This document shows positions 41,682 through 51,147 of a stretch of DNA of 64,000 nt, piece by piece. Every line of letters begins with the position of its first letter. Positions within the stretch are counted from its first letter, which is position 1. Where the stretch lies: the NCBI RefSeq assembly GCF_004354915.1, contig NZ_SMSI01000001.1, positions 1,984,001 through 2,048,000 of the forward strand, in the 5' to 3' direction. This stretch comes from Pseudohoeflea suaedae. Lineage in GTDB: Bacteria; Pseudomonadota; Alphaproteobacteria; Rhizobiales; Rhizobiaceae. The position numbers and the translations under genes were made by a program. The notes under the pieces were generated by a model. It searched no databases. It was not told where the DNA came from and was given only the letters and a program-made list of their open reading frames with translations.

Positions 41682-42755
41682 GTGCGTGTCGATCTCTTCG
41701 ATTTCGATCTCCCTGAGGACAATATTGCGCTTCGTCCCGCGAACCCGCGCGACAGCGCCAGGCTGCTTTCGGTCAAGCCCGACGGCACACTCGGCGATCT
41801 TGTCGTCCGTGATCTGCCGTCGTTGCTAAGGCCCGGAGACGCGCTCGTGTTCAATGATACGCGCGTCATACCCGCCCAGCTCGAGGGCTGGCGGATCCGT
41901 GGCGAGAACCGCTCGCGGATCTCCGCAACGCTGCACATGCGCGCCGGACCCGACACCTGGCTCGCCTTCGTCCGCCCCGCCAAGCGTGTCAGCGAGGGCG
42001 ACCGCCTGTCTTTCGGGGAGGACAATCCGGCCTGCGACCTGGGCAGCCTTCTGGCGACCGCGGGACCGCGCGGCGACGGCGGCGAGTTCGAACTGCGCTT
42101 CGATCTGTCCGGTCCGGCGCTCGATCAGGCGATCATGACGGCCGGTCATATTCCGCTGCCGCCCTATATCGCATCGAAGCGCCCGGAAGACGAGCGCGAC
42201 CGCGCCGATTACCAGACGATCTACGCGCGCGAGGAGGGCGCCGTTGCCGCACCCACGGCGGGCCTTCATTTCACCCCGGAGCTGTTCGCCGCGCTCGACG
42301 CGCGCGGCATTTCCCGCCATTTCGTCACGCTTCACGTGGGCGCAGGCACTTTCCTGCCGGTCAAGGCCGACGATACCGACGATCACCGCATGCATTCGGA
42401 AATCGGTCATGTCTCCGAAGAGGTGGCCCGGGCGTTGAACGAGGTTCGCGCAAGGGGCGGCCGGATCGTGTCGGTCGGCACGACGTCGCTGCGCCTGCTC
42501 GAGAGTGCAGCGTCCGAAGACGGCGTCATCCATCCGTGGTCGGGCGCGACCGACATCTTCATCACGCCCGGCTATGCTTTCCGGGCAGTCGACCTGCTGA
42601 TGACGAATTTCCATCTGCCGCGTTCGACGCTCTTCATGCTGGTTTCGGCCTTCTCCGGCTCTGAAACGATGAAGGCGGCCTATGCGCACGCCATTGAAAA
42701 CAATTACCGTTTCTATTCATACGGCGATTCAAGCTTGCTAGAGAGGGCGCCCTGA
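41682..42755 (+). CDS. queA: tRNA preQ1 ribosyltransferase-isomerase
   Basis: A 357-residue QueA starting at GTG ([29 protein letters not shown]). Conserved blocks are [28 protein letters not shown] and [14 protein letters not shown]. It transfers the ribosyl part of S-adenosylmethionine to preQ1-modified tRNA to make epoxyqueuosine. The stop overlaps the tgt start by one base, so the two consecutive queuosine enzymes are translated together. Confidence 0.95.
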   Translation: MRVDLFDFDLPEDNIALRPANPRDSARLLSVKPDGTLGDLVVRDLPSLLRPGDALVFNDTRVIPAQLEGWRIRGENRSRISATLHMRAGPDTWLAFVRPAKRVSEGDRLSFGEDNPACDLGSLLATAGPRGDGGEFELRFDLSGPALDQAIMTAGHIPLPPYIASKRPEDERDRADYQTIYAREEGAVAAPTAGLHFTPELFAALDARGISRHFVTLHVGAGTFLPVKADDTDDHRMHSEIGHVSEEVARALNEVRARGGRIVSVGTTSLRLLESAASEDGVIHPWSGATDIFITPGYAFRAVDLLMTNFHLPRSTLFMLVSAFSGSETMKAAYAHAIENNYRFYSYGDSSLLERAP

Positions 42756-43888
42756 TGAGCGCGAGCGAATTCGGCTTCAAGGTCACGGCGACCGATGGTG
42801 CGGCACGTCGAGGCACCGTCTCGATGCCGCGTGGCGAGATCCGGACGCCGGCCTTCATGCCGGTCGGCACCGGCGGCACCGTCAAGGCCATGTATATGGA
42901 ACAGGTGCGGGATCTCGGCGCGGACATCATTCTCGGCAATACCTATCACCTGATGCTGCGTCCGGGAGCCGAGCGTGTCGCCAAGCTCGGCGGACTGCAC
43001 AGCTTCGCCCGATGGGAACGGCCGATCCTGACCGATTCAGGCGGTTTCCAGGTCATGTCGCTCGCCGGCCTGCGCAAGGTCACGGAACAGGGCGTAACCT
43101 TTCAGTCCCACATCGACGGCCGCAAATACGACATGAGCCCGGAGCGCTCGATCGAGATCCAGGGGCTTCTGGATTCCGATATCCAGATGCAGCTCGATGA
43201 ATGCGTCCGCCTGCCTGCTTCTGCCGAGGAAATCGAACGCGCCATGGAGATGTCTGTTCGCTGGGCGGATCGCTGCAAGACGGCCTTCGGCGACCAACCC
43301 GGCAAGGCGATGTTCGGCATCGTGCAGGGCGGCGACAGTCCGGCCCTGCGCGAACGTTCGGCCAGAGCGCTCGTCGATCTCGACCTCAAGGGGTACGCCG
43401 TCGGCGGGCTCGCCGTCGGTGAGCCGCAGGAAGTCATGCTCGACATGCTCGAGGTCACCTGTCCGCTTCTGCCGGACAACAAGCCGCGCTATCTGATGGG
43501 TGTCGGCACCCCGGACGATATCCTTAAATCCGTCGCGCGCGGCATCGACATGTTCGATTGTGTGATGCCCACGCGCGCAGGCCGTCACGGCCTTGCCTTC
43601 ACCCGCTTCGGAAAGATCAACCTGAAGAATGCGCGCCATGCGGATGATCCGCGACCGCTCGATCCTGACAGCAATTGCCCGGCCGCTCGCGACTATTCGC
43701 GCGCCTATCTGCATCATCTCGTCCGCTCGAACGAGATCTTGGGCATGATGCTGCTGACCTGGGTGAACCTGGCCTATTATCAGGATCTCATGGCAGGCGT
43801 CCGTGGCGCGATCGAAGCCGGAAACTATGCTGATTTCTGCGCCGAGACGCAGGCCGGCTGGGAGAAGGGCGACATCGCGCCCGTGTGA
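42755..43888 (+). CDS. tgt: tRNA-guanine transglycosylase with degenerate zinc site
   Basis: A 377-residue bacterial-type Tgt that swaps G34 for preQ1 in tRNAs with GUN anticodons. [10 protein letters not shown] holds the general-acid Asp, and [14 protein letters not shown] the nucleophile region. The structural zinc site known from E. coli (Cys302, Cys304, Cys307, His333) appears here as Ser306, Cys308, Ala311 and Val337 at a constant offset of four. Three of four ligands are therefore gone although the rest is well conserved. Coupled to queA. Confidence 0.94.
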   Translation: MSASEFGFKVTATDGAARRGTVSMPRGEIRTPAFMPVGTGGTVKAMYMEQVRDLGADIILGNTYHLMLRPGAERVAKLGGLHSFARWERPILTDSGGFQVMSLAGLRKVTEQGVTFQSHIDGRKYDMSPERSIEIQGLLDSDIQMQLDECVRLPASAEEIERAMEMSVRWADRCKTAFGDQPGKAMFGIVQGGDSPALRERSARALVDLDLKGYAVGGLAVGEPQEVMLDMLEVTCPLLPDNKPRYLMGVGTPDDILKSVARGIDMFDCVMPTRAGRHGLAFTRFGKINLKNARHADDPRPLDPDSNCPAARDYSRAYLHHLVRSNEILGMMLLTWVNLAYYQDLMAGVRGAIEAGNYADFCAETQAGWEKGDIAPV

Positions 43889-43892
43889 GCGG

Positions 43893-44327
43893 TCACGTCT
43901 GCGGCAAGGCCTGTCTGATCAGCGAGACGCCGCGGATCTTCATGGTGCCGTCCGGCTGCCGCTCCATGTCGTAGATCGCGGTATAATCCTGGCCGTCGGG
44001 GCCAGCGATCAGAACTTCCTGGATCACCCCGCCGCCTGCCGTTTCGCGGGATCTGCCGAAGGCATAATTGCCGGGCCGGTAGACCGGCCCGTAGCCGCTT
44101 CGCACCATCGCCCCGAACTTCTCGACGGTCGGAAATATCTGCCTGATGGACGGCGCCGCGAGGGCATAGGCCCCTTCGATATCGCCGCGGAGGAACGATT
44201 TTATCTGGCTCTCGATGACCGTCTGCGACATTTCCACCGGTTCCTGCGCACGGGCAGGGGCCGCATGAAGCGGTGCAATCAGCAGAATGCTCAAGGCGAG
44301 CCTCCGCAGTTCGGGAAGTCGCGGCAT
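43893..44327 (-). CDS. Secreted DUF4864 protein
   Basis: A 144-residue protein with a signal peptide (ALSILLIAPLHAAPARAQ, cleavage after about 27). The mature part, VIESQIKSFLRGDIEGAYALAAPSIRQIFPTVEKFGAMVRSGY and DGTMKIRGVSL, matches DUF4864, an NTF2-like fold of unknown function found in the periplasm of Alphaproteobacteria. Convergent with tgt (4 bases between stops). GGACG lies just before the start. Confidence 0.8.
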   Translation of the reverse strand: MPRLPELRRLALSILLIAPLHAAPARAQEPVEMSQTVIESQIKSFLRGDIEGAYALAAPSIRQIFPTVEKFGAMVRSGYGPVYRPGNYAFGRSRETAGGGVIQEVLIAGPDGQDYTAIYDMERQPDGTMKIRGVSLIRQALPQT

Positions 44328-44379
44328 CGTTTCGTCCTCCTCGGCTCAAGAATAGGACGTTCCGCGAGAAAGGAAAGTT

Positions 44380-44973
44380 TCAGTCGACCGAGCGCGCCTC
44401 GATGGCACGCGCGATGTCGTCGGCATCCTTGAGTGTCCGGACCACGAGCGGCACCAGCAGCGCCACGATACTGCGATCGAGCCCGCGCGCGCGTTGCGCG
44501 TCGCGAACGTCGTGGAACTGGGCCCGGATCCTGGGGATGAACCGTATGGTCATGGCGATCGCCAGCGCGATCTTTTCCCGCGGAACCCAGCCCGGCGCAC
44601 GGGAAAGCCCCGCCATCAGACCGTCGACGAGTTCGCTGACCTTCGTCGTCAGCGTCAGCAGGGTGGCCGCGAGGATCAGAACCGCAAACCGCAGGACCAC
44701 GTATGAGGCCAGCCGGATATCGGCGAGGTAGAGCTGGGCAATAAGCAGGATCGCGAAGATTGCCAGCACGGGCTTGAGCGCGCGCCAGGCATGGGCCGGC
44801 TTCAGACCCGCGAGCAGGTAGCCGCCGGCGACCAAGACGGTCGCGAGCGCCAGCACCGGCCACGTGTCGACGATGAAGACAAGCGTCGAGATCGCGAAAA
44901 GCAGGAGGATCTTCAGGCCGGGATGCGCCCGGTGAACGATGGTCGCGCCCCGCACATAGAGATCGGTGATCAT
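44380..44973 (-). CDS. bioN: Biotin ECF transporter, transmembrane T component
   Basis: A 197-residue CbiQ/BioN-type protein with about five helices. The coupling helices carry the Ala-Arg-Gly motif DAQRARGLDR and a second AIEARSVD, which dock to the ATPase. It works with BioM and the substrate-binding BioY to import biotin. The start at 44973 overlaps the bioM stop (ATGA). Confidence 0.9.
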   Translation of the reverse strand: MITDLYVRGATIVHRAHPGLKILLLFAISTLVFIVDTWPVLALATVLVAGGYLLAGLKPAHAWRALKPVLAIFAILLIAQLYLADIRLASYVVLRFAVLILAATLLTLTTKVSELVDGLMAGLSRAPGWVPREKIALAIAMTIRFIPRIRAQFHDVRDAQRARGLDRSIVALLVPLVVRTLKDADDIARAIEARSVD

Positions 44974-45653
44974 TCCGCGGTCTCGCGGTAGCGGGCAATC
45001 ACGCTGGCCGGCTCGCCGTCGGCGGCGATGCGACCGCCTTCGATCAGGATCACCCTGTCGAAATCGGCAAGAAGTTCGAGGTCGTGCGTGACGAGGACGA
45101 CATGTTGGTCCAGCGCGTCGATGGCAGCCTTCACCGTCCGGGCATTCCACATGTCGAGAAGCGTGGTCGGCTCGTCGAAGACGATCAGCTTCGGGCGCAT
45201 CACCAGAACGCCGGCAAGGGCGACCAGCTGCTTTTCGCCGCCCGAAAGTTCGTGCGTGAACCGCTCTGCGAGAGCGGCAATGCCAAACCGTTCGAGCGCG
45301 TCCGCAATTCGCGTCTGCCGCTCGGCCTTCGGCAGTTTGAGGTTCTTGAGGCCGAATTCGAGATCTTCGGAGACGATCGGATAGACGATCTGGTTGTCAG
45401 GGTTCTGGAAGACGAAGCCGACATTGCGGCGCAGGTCTCTGGTGTCATCCGAACCGGCGAACCGAACAGTGCCTGCGGTCGGTTTCTCCAGGCCGTTCAG
45501 CAGTCTGGCAAATGTGCTCTTGCCCGAGCCGTTGCGCCCGATGACGCCGATCCGCCGGTTGTCGAGTTCGACCGACACGTCTTTCAGAATGTGCCGGCCG
45601 GCCTTGTCGACGAAAACGGAAGTGAGCGTGATCATGGGGCGCTGCAGGCTCAA
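44970..45653 (-). CDS. bioM: Biotin ECF transporter, ATPase component
   Basis: A 227-residue ABC ATPase: Walker A GRNGSGKST, Q-loop FVFQNPDNQIV, signature HELSGGEKQLVALAGVL, Walker B LIVFDEPTTLLD and H-loop LVTHDLE. It powers the BioMNY importer. Gene order bioY, bioM, bioN with tight overlaps confirms the assignment. A second in-frame ATG at 45635 is possible. Confidence 0.92.
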   Translation of the reverse strand: MSLQRPMITLTSVFVDKAGRHILKDVSVELDNRRIGVIGRNGSGKSTFARLLNGLEKPTAGTVRFAGSDDTRDLRRNVGFVFQNPDNQIVYPIVSEDLEFGLKNLKLPKAERQTRIADALERFGIAALAERFTHELSGGEKQLVALAGVLVMRPKLIVFDEPTTLLDMWNARTVKAAIDALDQHVVLVTHDLELLADFDRVILIEGGRIAADGEPASVIARYRETAE

Positions 45654-45654
45654 C

Positions 45655-46209
45655 TCAGGCGGCCGAGCGGTTGCCCAACAGCGGGTAGGAGCGCTTGACG
45701 GTAACGATGACCAGCGAAGCGATGATGGCCTTGAGAATGTCGCCGGGAATGAACGGGGCCGATCCGGTCAGCGCCTGCGTGACGGAGACCTTGGCAACGG
45801 CGGCGCTCCAGGGAACCCCGATGGCATAGAGGACGACCACGCCGCCGAAGATGCAGATCGCGGCTGCGGTGAAGATGTTGAGGCGGTTCCAGAACCGCTC
45901 GGTCAGGTAGCCGATGACGAAGGCCGCGACGATCCAGCCGACGATGTAGCCGGCGGTCGGGCCGAAAAACACGCCGAAGCCGCCGCGTCCGCCGGAGAGA
46001 AGCGGCAGGCCGAGAGCCACGAGAAGCACGAAAAGCGCAAGGGCAAGGCTGCCCCGCTTCGCGCCGAGCACGCCGCCCGCCAGCATCGCGCCCATCGATT
46101 GCGCCGTGATCGGCACGCCGATCACCGGCAGCCAGATCGGCGGAAACAGCGCCAGGGCGGCCACTATGGCTGCAAAAAGGGCGATGTAGACGATGTCACG
46201 GGTTTCCAT
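45655..46209 (-). CDS. bioY: Biotin ECF transporter, substrate-specific S component
   Basis: A 184-residue membrane protein with six predicted helices. GGRGGFGVFFGPTAGYIVGWIVAAFVIG is the BioY signature that binds biotin, and the N-terminus METRDIVYIALFAAIVAALALFPP matches the family. GGAGAG precedes the ATG at 46209. It is the first gene of the bioYMN unit. I searched the 260 bases upstream for a TTATMKATAA BioR site and saw none. Confidence 0.93.
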   Translation of the reverse strand: METRDIVYIALFAAIVAALALFPPIWLPVIGVPITAQSMGAMLAGGVLGAKRGSLALALFVLLVALGLPLLSGGRGGFGVFFGPTAGYIVGWIVAAFVIGYLTERFWNRLNIFTAAAICIFGGVVVLYAIGVPWSAAVAKVSVTQALTGSAPFIPGDILKAIIASLVIVTVKRSYPLLGNRSAA

Positions 46210-46472
46210 GGCGGGTGCTCTCCAGAAATCGAGGTCGATCGGGTCCGGCGGCGCCTCGGCCCCGCGGTCCGGACGGATGGTTATATGATGCGGCGTCGCT
46301 TTGATAGTGCGCAGTTTTCCGCATGGGACGCTTCGGGTTTTCAGCACGGGAAATGCACGGCAATACGATGTCGAACTATAAACTCCGCACAACGGTTGTC
46401 GTGCTGCGTGCATTGAATTGCGTTTGGAATGATCGCAAGCTGAGGAAAGCCAAACACAAGCGAGGTACAGCC

Positions 46473-47972
46473 ATGTCCGAACTCACCCATTACATCGGCG
46501 GCAAGCACGTCAACGGCACATCGGGGCGCTTTGCCGATGTGTACAATCCGGCCACCGGCGAAGTACAGGCCCGGACCCCGCTCGCCAGCAAGGCCGAGCT
46601 CGACGCAGCCGTCGCCAACGCCGCTGCCGCGCAGCCCGCATGGGCGGCATTGAACCCGCAGAAGCGCGCCCGCGTCCTGATGAAGTTCGTCGATCTGCTT
46701 CACCGCGACATGGACAAGCTGGCCGAAGCGCTGTCGCGCGAGCACGGCAAGACCATCCCGGATGCCAAGGGCGACGTGATCCGTGGTCTCGAGGTCGCCG
46801 AGTTCTGCTTTGGCGCGCCGCATCTCCTGAAGGGCGAATTCACCGAAGGGGCGGGGCCGGGCATCGACATGTATTCGCTGCGCCAGCCGCTCGGCGTGGT
46901 CGCGGGCATCACGCCCTTCAACTTCCCCGCCATGATCCCGATGTGGAAGTTCTGCCCGGCGATTGCGGCCGGCAACGCCTTCATCCTCAAGCCCTCGGAA
47001 CGCGATCCGTCCGTGCCGCTGATGCTTGCCGAGCTGATGAGCGAAGCCGGCTTGCCGGACGGCATCCTCAACGTCGTCAACGGCGACAAGGAATCGGTGG
47101 ATGCGATCCTGGATCATCCCGAAATCATGGCCGTCGGCTTCGTCGGTTCGACGCCGATTGCGGAGTACATCTATTCGCGCGGCTGCGCCAACGGCAAGCG
47201 CGTGCAGTGCTTCGGCGGCGCCAAGAACCACATGATCATCATGCCCGATGCCGACATGGACCAGGCCGTCGATGCGCTGATCGGCGCCGGCTACGGTGCT
47301 GCCGGCGAGCGCTGCATGGCGATCTCGGTTGCGGTTCCCGTCGGCGAGGAAACCGCCGACCGTCTGGTCGAAAAGCTGGCGCCCCGCGTCGAGGCTCTCA
47401 AGATCGGTCCGTATACCGCCGGCGACGATGTCGATTTCGGCCCGCTCGTCACGGCACAGGCGCGCGAGCGCGTGCTCGGTCTCGTCAATTCCGGGGTGGA
47501 GCAGGGCGCGGACCTCGTGGTCGATGGACGCCAGTTCTCCATGCAGGGCTACGAGAACGGATATTTCATCGGCGGATGCCTCTTCGACCGCGTCACCCGC
47601 GACATGGATATCTACAAGCAGGAAATCTTCGGTCCGGTTCTCTCGGTCGTCCGCGCCGATGACTATGAAGACGCACTGCGTTTGCCGATGGAGCACGAAT
47701 ACGGCAACGGTACCGCAATCTTCACCCGCGACGGCGATGCGGCCCGCGATTTCGTCAGCCGCATCAATATCGGCATGGTCGGCGTCAACGTACCGATCCC
47801 GGTGCCGCTCGCCTACCACACCTTCGGCGGCTGGAAGAAATCCGGTTTCGGCGACCTGAACCAGCACGGTCCGGACGCATTCCGCTTCTATACCCGCACC
47901 AAGACCGTGACCTCACGCTGGCCCTCGGGTATCAAGGACGGTGCCGAATTCGTCATCCCGACGATGCGGTAG
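46473..47972 (+). CDS. mmsA: CoA-acylating methylmalonate-semialdehyde dehydrogenase
   Basis: A 499-residue aldehyde dehydrogenase of the MMSDH type: YIGGKHVNGTSGR, PFNFPAMIPMWKFCPAIAAGN, GSTPIAEYIY and catalytic Cys in GAAGERCMAIS. The general base Glu of ordinary ALDHs is replaced by Asn (FGGAKNHMI), as expected for CoA-dependent family members. It turns methylmalonate semialdehyde into propionyl-CoA. It is the first gene of a rightward valine catabolic cluster. An upstream in-frame ATG would add 50 non-conserved residues. Confidence 0.95.
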   Translation: MSELTHYIGGKHVNGTSGRFADVYNPATGEVQARTPLASKAELDAAVANAAAAQPAWAALNPQKRARVLMKFVDLLHRDMDKLAEALSREHGKTIPDAKGDVIRGLEVAEFCFGAPHLLKGEFTEGAGPGIDMYSLRQPLGVVAGITPFNFPAMIPMWKFCPAIAAGNAFILKPSERDPSVPLMLAELMSEAGLPDGILNVVNGDKESVDAILDHPEIMAVGFVGSTPIAEYIYSRGCANGKRVQCFGGAKNHMIIMPDADMDQAVDALIGAGYGAAGERCMAISVAVPVGEETADRLVEKLAPRVEALKIGPYTAGDDVDFGPLVTAQARERVLGLVNSGVEQGADLVVDGRQFSMQGYENGYFIGGCLFDRVTRDMDIYKQEIFGPVLSVVRADDYEDALRLPMEHEYGNGTAIFTRDGDAARDFVSRINIGMVGVNVPIPVPLAYHTFGGWKKSGFGDLNQHGPDAFRFYTRTKTVTSRWPSGIKDGAEFVIPTMR

Positions 47973-48052
47973 GCATCCCTGCGACCAGATAGCTCATCCG
48001 GCGCGGGGAGGTGTTCGCGCCGGTCGCAGCCGACGACAAGAGGAGGAATTTC

Positions 48053-49201
48053 ATGGATTTCGCCATGACCGAGGAACAGGCCGCCATATTCGATATGGCC
48101 CGCGACTTCGGTGCAGAGAAGATCGCGCCCTTCGCCCATCAGTGGGAGAAGGAGGGCACCATGCCCCGCGGGATATTCACCGAACTCGCGGCTCTGGGGT
48201 TCGGCGCGATCTATGTGCCCGAGGAAGACGGCGGAACGGGGCTGACCCGGCTCGACGCCACGTTGATCTTCGAAGCCCTGTCCATGGCGTGTCCATCGGT
48301 GGCGGCGTTTCTCTCGATCCACAACATGTGCACCTGGATGGTCGCCAAATGGGGATCGGACGCGGTCAAGGCCGAGTGGCTCGACAAGCTCGTCTCCATG
48401 GAGACGATTGCCTCCTACTGCCTCACCGAACCGGGCTCGGGCTCCGATGCCGCGGCTCTCAAGACCAAGGCCGTCCGCGACGGAGACGATTTCGTCCTCA
48501 ACGGTTCGAAGGCCTTCATATCGGGCGGCGGCTATTCCGATCTCTATGTCGTCATGAGCCGGACCGGCGACGAGGGGGCAGGCGGCATTTCCGCTGTGCT
48601 TGTTCCCGATGGCACTGACGGACTTTCGTTCGGTGCGAAGGAAGACAAGATGGGCTGGCGCGCGCAGCCGACATCCGTCGTCCAGTTCGACGATTGCCGC
48701 GTGCCTGCAGGCAACCTGCTGGGCGAGGAGGGCGCGGGTTTCAAATATGCCATGGGCGGGCTCGATGGCGGACGGCTCAATATTTCGGCCTGCGCACTCG
48801 GCGGGGCCCAGACCGCGCTCGACAAGGCACTCGCCTATATGGGCGAACGGCAGGCCTTCGGTAAGACCATCGACAGTTTCCAGGCATTGCAGTTCCGGCT
48901 GGCCGACATGGAAATCGAACTCCAGGCGGCGCGCACGTTCCTGCGGCAGGCCGCATGGAAACTCGACACCAGGGCTCCGGACGCAACCAAGTTCTGCGCC
49001 ATGGCCAAGCGGTTCGTGACGGATACCGCGTTCGACGTCGCCAACCAGTCGCTGCAGCTCCACGGCGGCTACGGCTATCTCGCCGACTACGGGGTGGAGA
49101 AGATCGTTCGTGATCTGCGTGTGCACCAGATCCTCGAGGGGACCAACGAGATCATGCGGCTGATCGTTTCGCGAGCGCTCCTGAAGGAGCGAGACGCATG
49201 A
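48053..49201 (+). CDS. Isobutyryl-CoA dehydrogenase (acyl-CoA dehydrogenase)
   Basis: A 382-residue acyl-CoA dehydrogenase. YCLTEPGSGSDAAALKTKA binds FAD, GERQAFGKTIDSFQALQFRLADM and LQLHGGYGYLADY are family signatures, and the catalytic base is Glu in ILEGTNEIMR. Valine cluster context makes isobutyryl-CoA the likely substrate. GAGGAGG precedes the ATG at 48053; its 3' end overlaps the next start by 4 bases. Confidence 0.92.
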   Translation: MDFAMTEEQAAIFDMARDFGAEKIAPFAHQWEKEGTMPRGIFTELAALGFGAIYVPEEDGGTGLTRLDATLIFEALSMACPSVAAFLSIHNMCTWMVAKWGSDAVKAEWLDKLVSMETIASYCLTEPGSGSDAAALKTKAVRDGDDFVLNGSKAFISGGGYSDLYVVMSRTGDEGAGGISAVLVPDGTDGLSFGAKEDKMGWRAQPTSVVQFDDCRVPAGNLLGEEGAGFKYAMGGLDGGRLNISACALGGAQTALDKALAYMGERQAFGKTIDSFQALQFRLADMEIELQAARTFLRQAAWKLDTRAPDATKFCAMAKRFVTDTAFDVANQSLQLHGGYGYLADYGVEKIVRDLRVHQILEGTNEIMRLIVSRALLKERDA

Positions 49202-50241
49202 GCGCCGGCGACGACATTCTCCTGCGCGTGGAAGGCCGTGTGGGTCACGCCACGCTCAATCGCCCCAGGGCGCTCAACGCGCTCTCCTATGACATGGCGA
49301 TGGCGCTCGAGAAGGCGCTCGACGACTGGCGCGATGACCCCGCCGTCGACATGGTGCTGATCGATGCCGAAGGCGACAAGGCCTTCTGCGCGGGCGGCGA
49401 TATCAACGCGCTCTATTCGACCGGCAAGACCGGCAATCTGGACTATGCCAGAACCTTCTGGGCCGACGAGTACCGTCTCAACGCCAAGATCGCGGCTTTT
49501 CCAAAGCCATATGTCGCGCTGATGGACGGTATCGTCATGGGCGGCGGTGTCGGCGTCTCGGCCCACGGCTCGCACAGGATCGTCACCGAGAGGACCATGC
49601 TCGCCATGCCCGAGTGCGGCATCGGGCTGATCCCCGATGTGGGGGGCACCTGGCTGCTTGCACGGGCTCCCAGCCGGATCGGCGAATATCTCGGTCTGAC
49701 GGGAACGCGCATCGGTGCCGCGGATGCCATCCATGCCGGTTTTGCCGATACTTTCGTGCCGTCGGACAGGCTCGAAGCCCTGAAAGCCAGGCTGGTTACG
49801 ACCGCCGATGCGTCTTCCATCGCAGCGTTTGCCGCCGAGCCTCCGGAAGGGGAGCTGGCGCTCATCGAAAACGGTATCGGGGCGGCATTTTCCTCCCCGT
49901 CCGTTCCCGATATCGCAGGCGCCCTCGGCAAGATGGATGCTGAATGGGCGGGCAAGGCCGTGAAGGCCATCGACCGGGGTTCTCCGATTTCGCTCGCCTG
50001 CACGCTCGAAATGGTTCGCGCCGCCCGCGAAGATGCCTCGGTGGCGGAATCGCTGAAGCGAGAATACCGTTTCGTCTCGCGCTGCATGGAAGATGGCGAC
50101 TTTATCGAGGGTGTCAGGGCAGCCATCATCGACAAGGACCGCAATCCGGCTTTCGCCGGTGCGCGCAAGGAAATGCCCGCCGAAAGGGTGGCGCAGATGC
50201 TCGCGCCGCCGCCGGGAGGCGATATCGAAATACCGGTCTGA
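49198..50241 (+). CDS. 3-Hydroxyisobutyryl-CoA hydrolase
   Basis: A 347-residue crotonase-fold enzyme. AFCAGGDINALY and GIVMGGGVGVSAHGSHRI form the oxyanion hole, and MPECGIGLIPDVGG holds the catalytic Glu and Asp that mark the HIBCH hydrolases rather than hydratases; length also fits HIBCH. It frees 3-hydroxyisobutyrate so it can be oxidised by MmsB. Coupled to the dehydrogenase (ATGA overlap). Confidence 0.9.
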   Translation: MSAGDDILLRVEGRVGHATLNRPRALNALSYDMAMALEKALDDWRDDPAVDMVLIDAEGDKAFCAGGDINALYSTGKTGNLDYARTFWADEYRLNAKIAAFPKPYVALMDGIVMGGGVGVSAHGSHRIVTERTMLAMPECGIGLIPDVGGTWLLARAPSRIGEYLGLTGTRIGAADAIHAGFADTFVPSDRLEALKARLVTTADASSIAAFAAEPPEGELALIENGIGAAFSSPSVPDIAGALGKMDAEWAGKAVKAIDRGSPISLACTLEMVRAAREDASVAESLKREYRFVSRCMEDGDFIEGVRAAIIDKDRNPAFAGARKEMPAERVAQMLAPPPGGDIEIPV

Positions 50242-50267
50242 ACGGACCGCACACGGGAGGAGCAATC

Positions 50268-51140
50268 ATGAGAATCGGATTTATCGGGCTCGGAAACATG
50301 GGCGCGCCGATGGCGGCCAATCTCGTCAAGGCCGGCCACGAGGTCGTCGGCTTCGACGTGGCGGGCGTGACCGTGGAGGGCGTCAAGATGACAGCTTCTG
50401 CGCCTGATGCCGTCAGGGGCATGGAAGCCGTGATCACCATGCTGCCGAATGGCGGCATCCTGCGCTCGGTCTACGGGGAGATCGTCTCCGCCGGGGAGAA
50501 GGGCGCAGTGTTCATCGACTGCTCCACCGTGGACGTCGAGAGCGCGCGACTTGCCCACGATATGGCGGACGCTGCCGGGCTTTTGTCCGTCGATGCTCCC
50601 GTTTCCGGCGGCATCGGCGGGGCGGCAGCCGGCACGCTCACATTCATGGCGGGCGGTTCGAAAGAGGCTTTTGAGAAGGCCGCGCCGCTGTTCGACATCA
50701 TGGGGCAGAAGACCGTTCATTGCGGCCAAGCCGGTGCAGGACAGGCGGCGAAGATCTGCAACAACATGATCCTCGGCATCTCCATGATCGGTGTCTGCGA
50801 GGCCTTCTCGCTCGCCGACAAGCTGGGGCTCGACCGTCAGAAGATGTACGATGTGGTGTCCACCTCGTCGGGGGCGTGCTGGTCGGTCAATACCTATTGC
50901 CCGGCGCCCGGGGTTGGGCCTAAAAGCCCGTCGGACAACGACTACAAGCCCGGATTCGCATCCGAACTCATGCTCAAGGACCTGACCCTGTCGCAACAGG
51001 CCGCCGATGCCGTCGATGCCCCGACCCCCATGGGCCGGCGCGCCGCCGAACTCTATGGCGAGTTCGTCGAAAACGGCGGGCGGGGCCGGGACTTCTCGGC
51101 CATGCTGCCATGGTTTCAAGGCAAGGGCAGGACGAACTGA
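50268..51140 (+). CDS. mmsB: 3-Hydroxyisobutyrate dehydrogenase
   Basis: A 290-residue beta-hydroxyacid dehydrogenase. IGFIGLGNMGAPMAANL is the NAD motif, DAPVSGGIGGAAAGTL the substrate site and GAGQAAKICNNMIL holds the catalytic Lys. It oxidises 3-hydroxyisobutyrate to methylmalonate semialdehyde, the MmsA substrate. GGGAGGAG precedes the ATG at 50268, 26 bases after the hydrolase stop. Confidence 0.94.
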   Translation: MRIGFIGLGNMGAPMAANLVKAGHEVVGFDVAGVTVEGVKMTASAPDAVRGMEAVITMLPNGGILRSVYGEIVSAGEKGAVFIDCSTVDVESARLAHDMADAAGLLSVDAPVSGGIGGAAAGTLTFMAGGSKEAFEKAAPLFDIMGQKTVHCGQAGAGQAAKICNNMILGISMIGVCEAFSLADKLGLDRQKMYDVVSTSSGACWSVNTYCPAPGVGPKSPSDNDYKPGFASELMLKDLTLSQQAADAVDAPTPMGRRAAELYGEFVENGGRGRDFSAMLPWFQGKGRTN

Positions 51141-51147
51141 AACGCAA

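Noticed and set aside
46210-46472. BioR operator upstream of bioY
   Set aside because: No TTATMKATAA-like sequence is present; only partial AT-rich fragments (TTATATGA, CTATAAA) occur.
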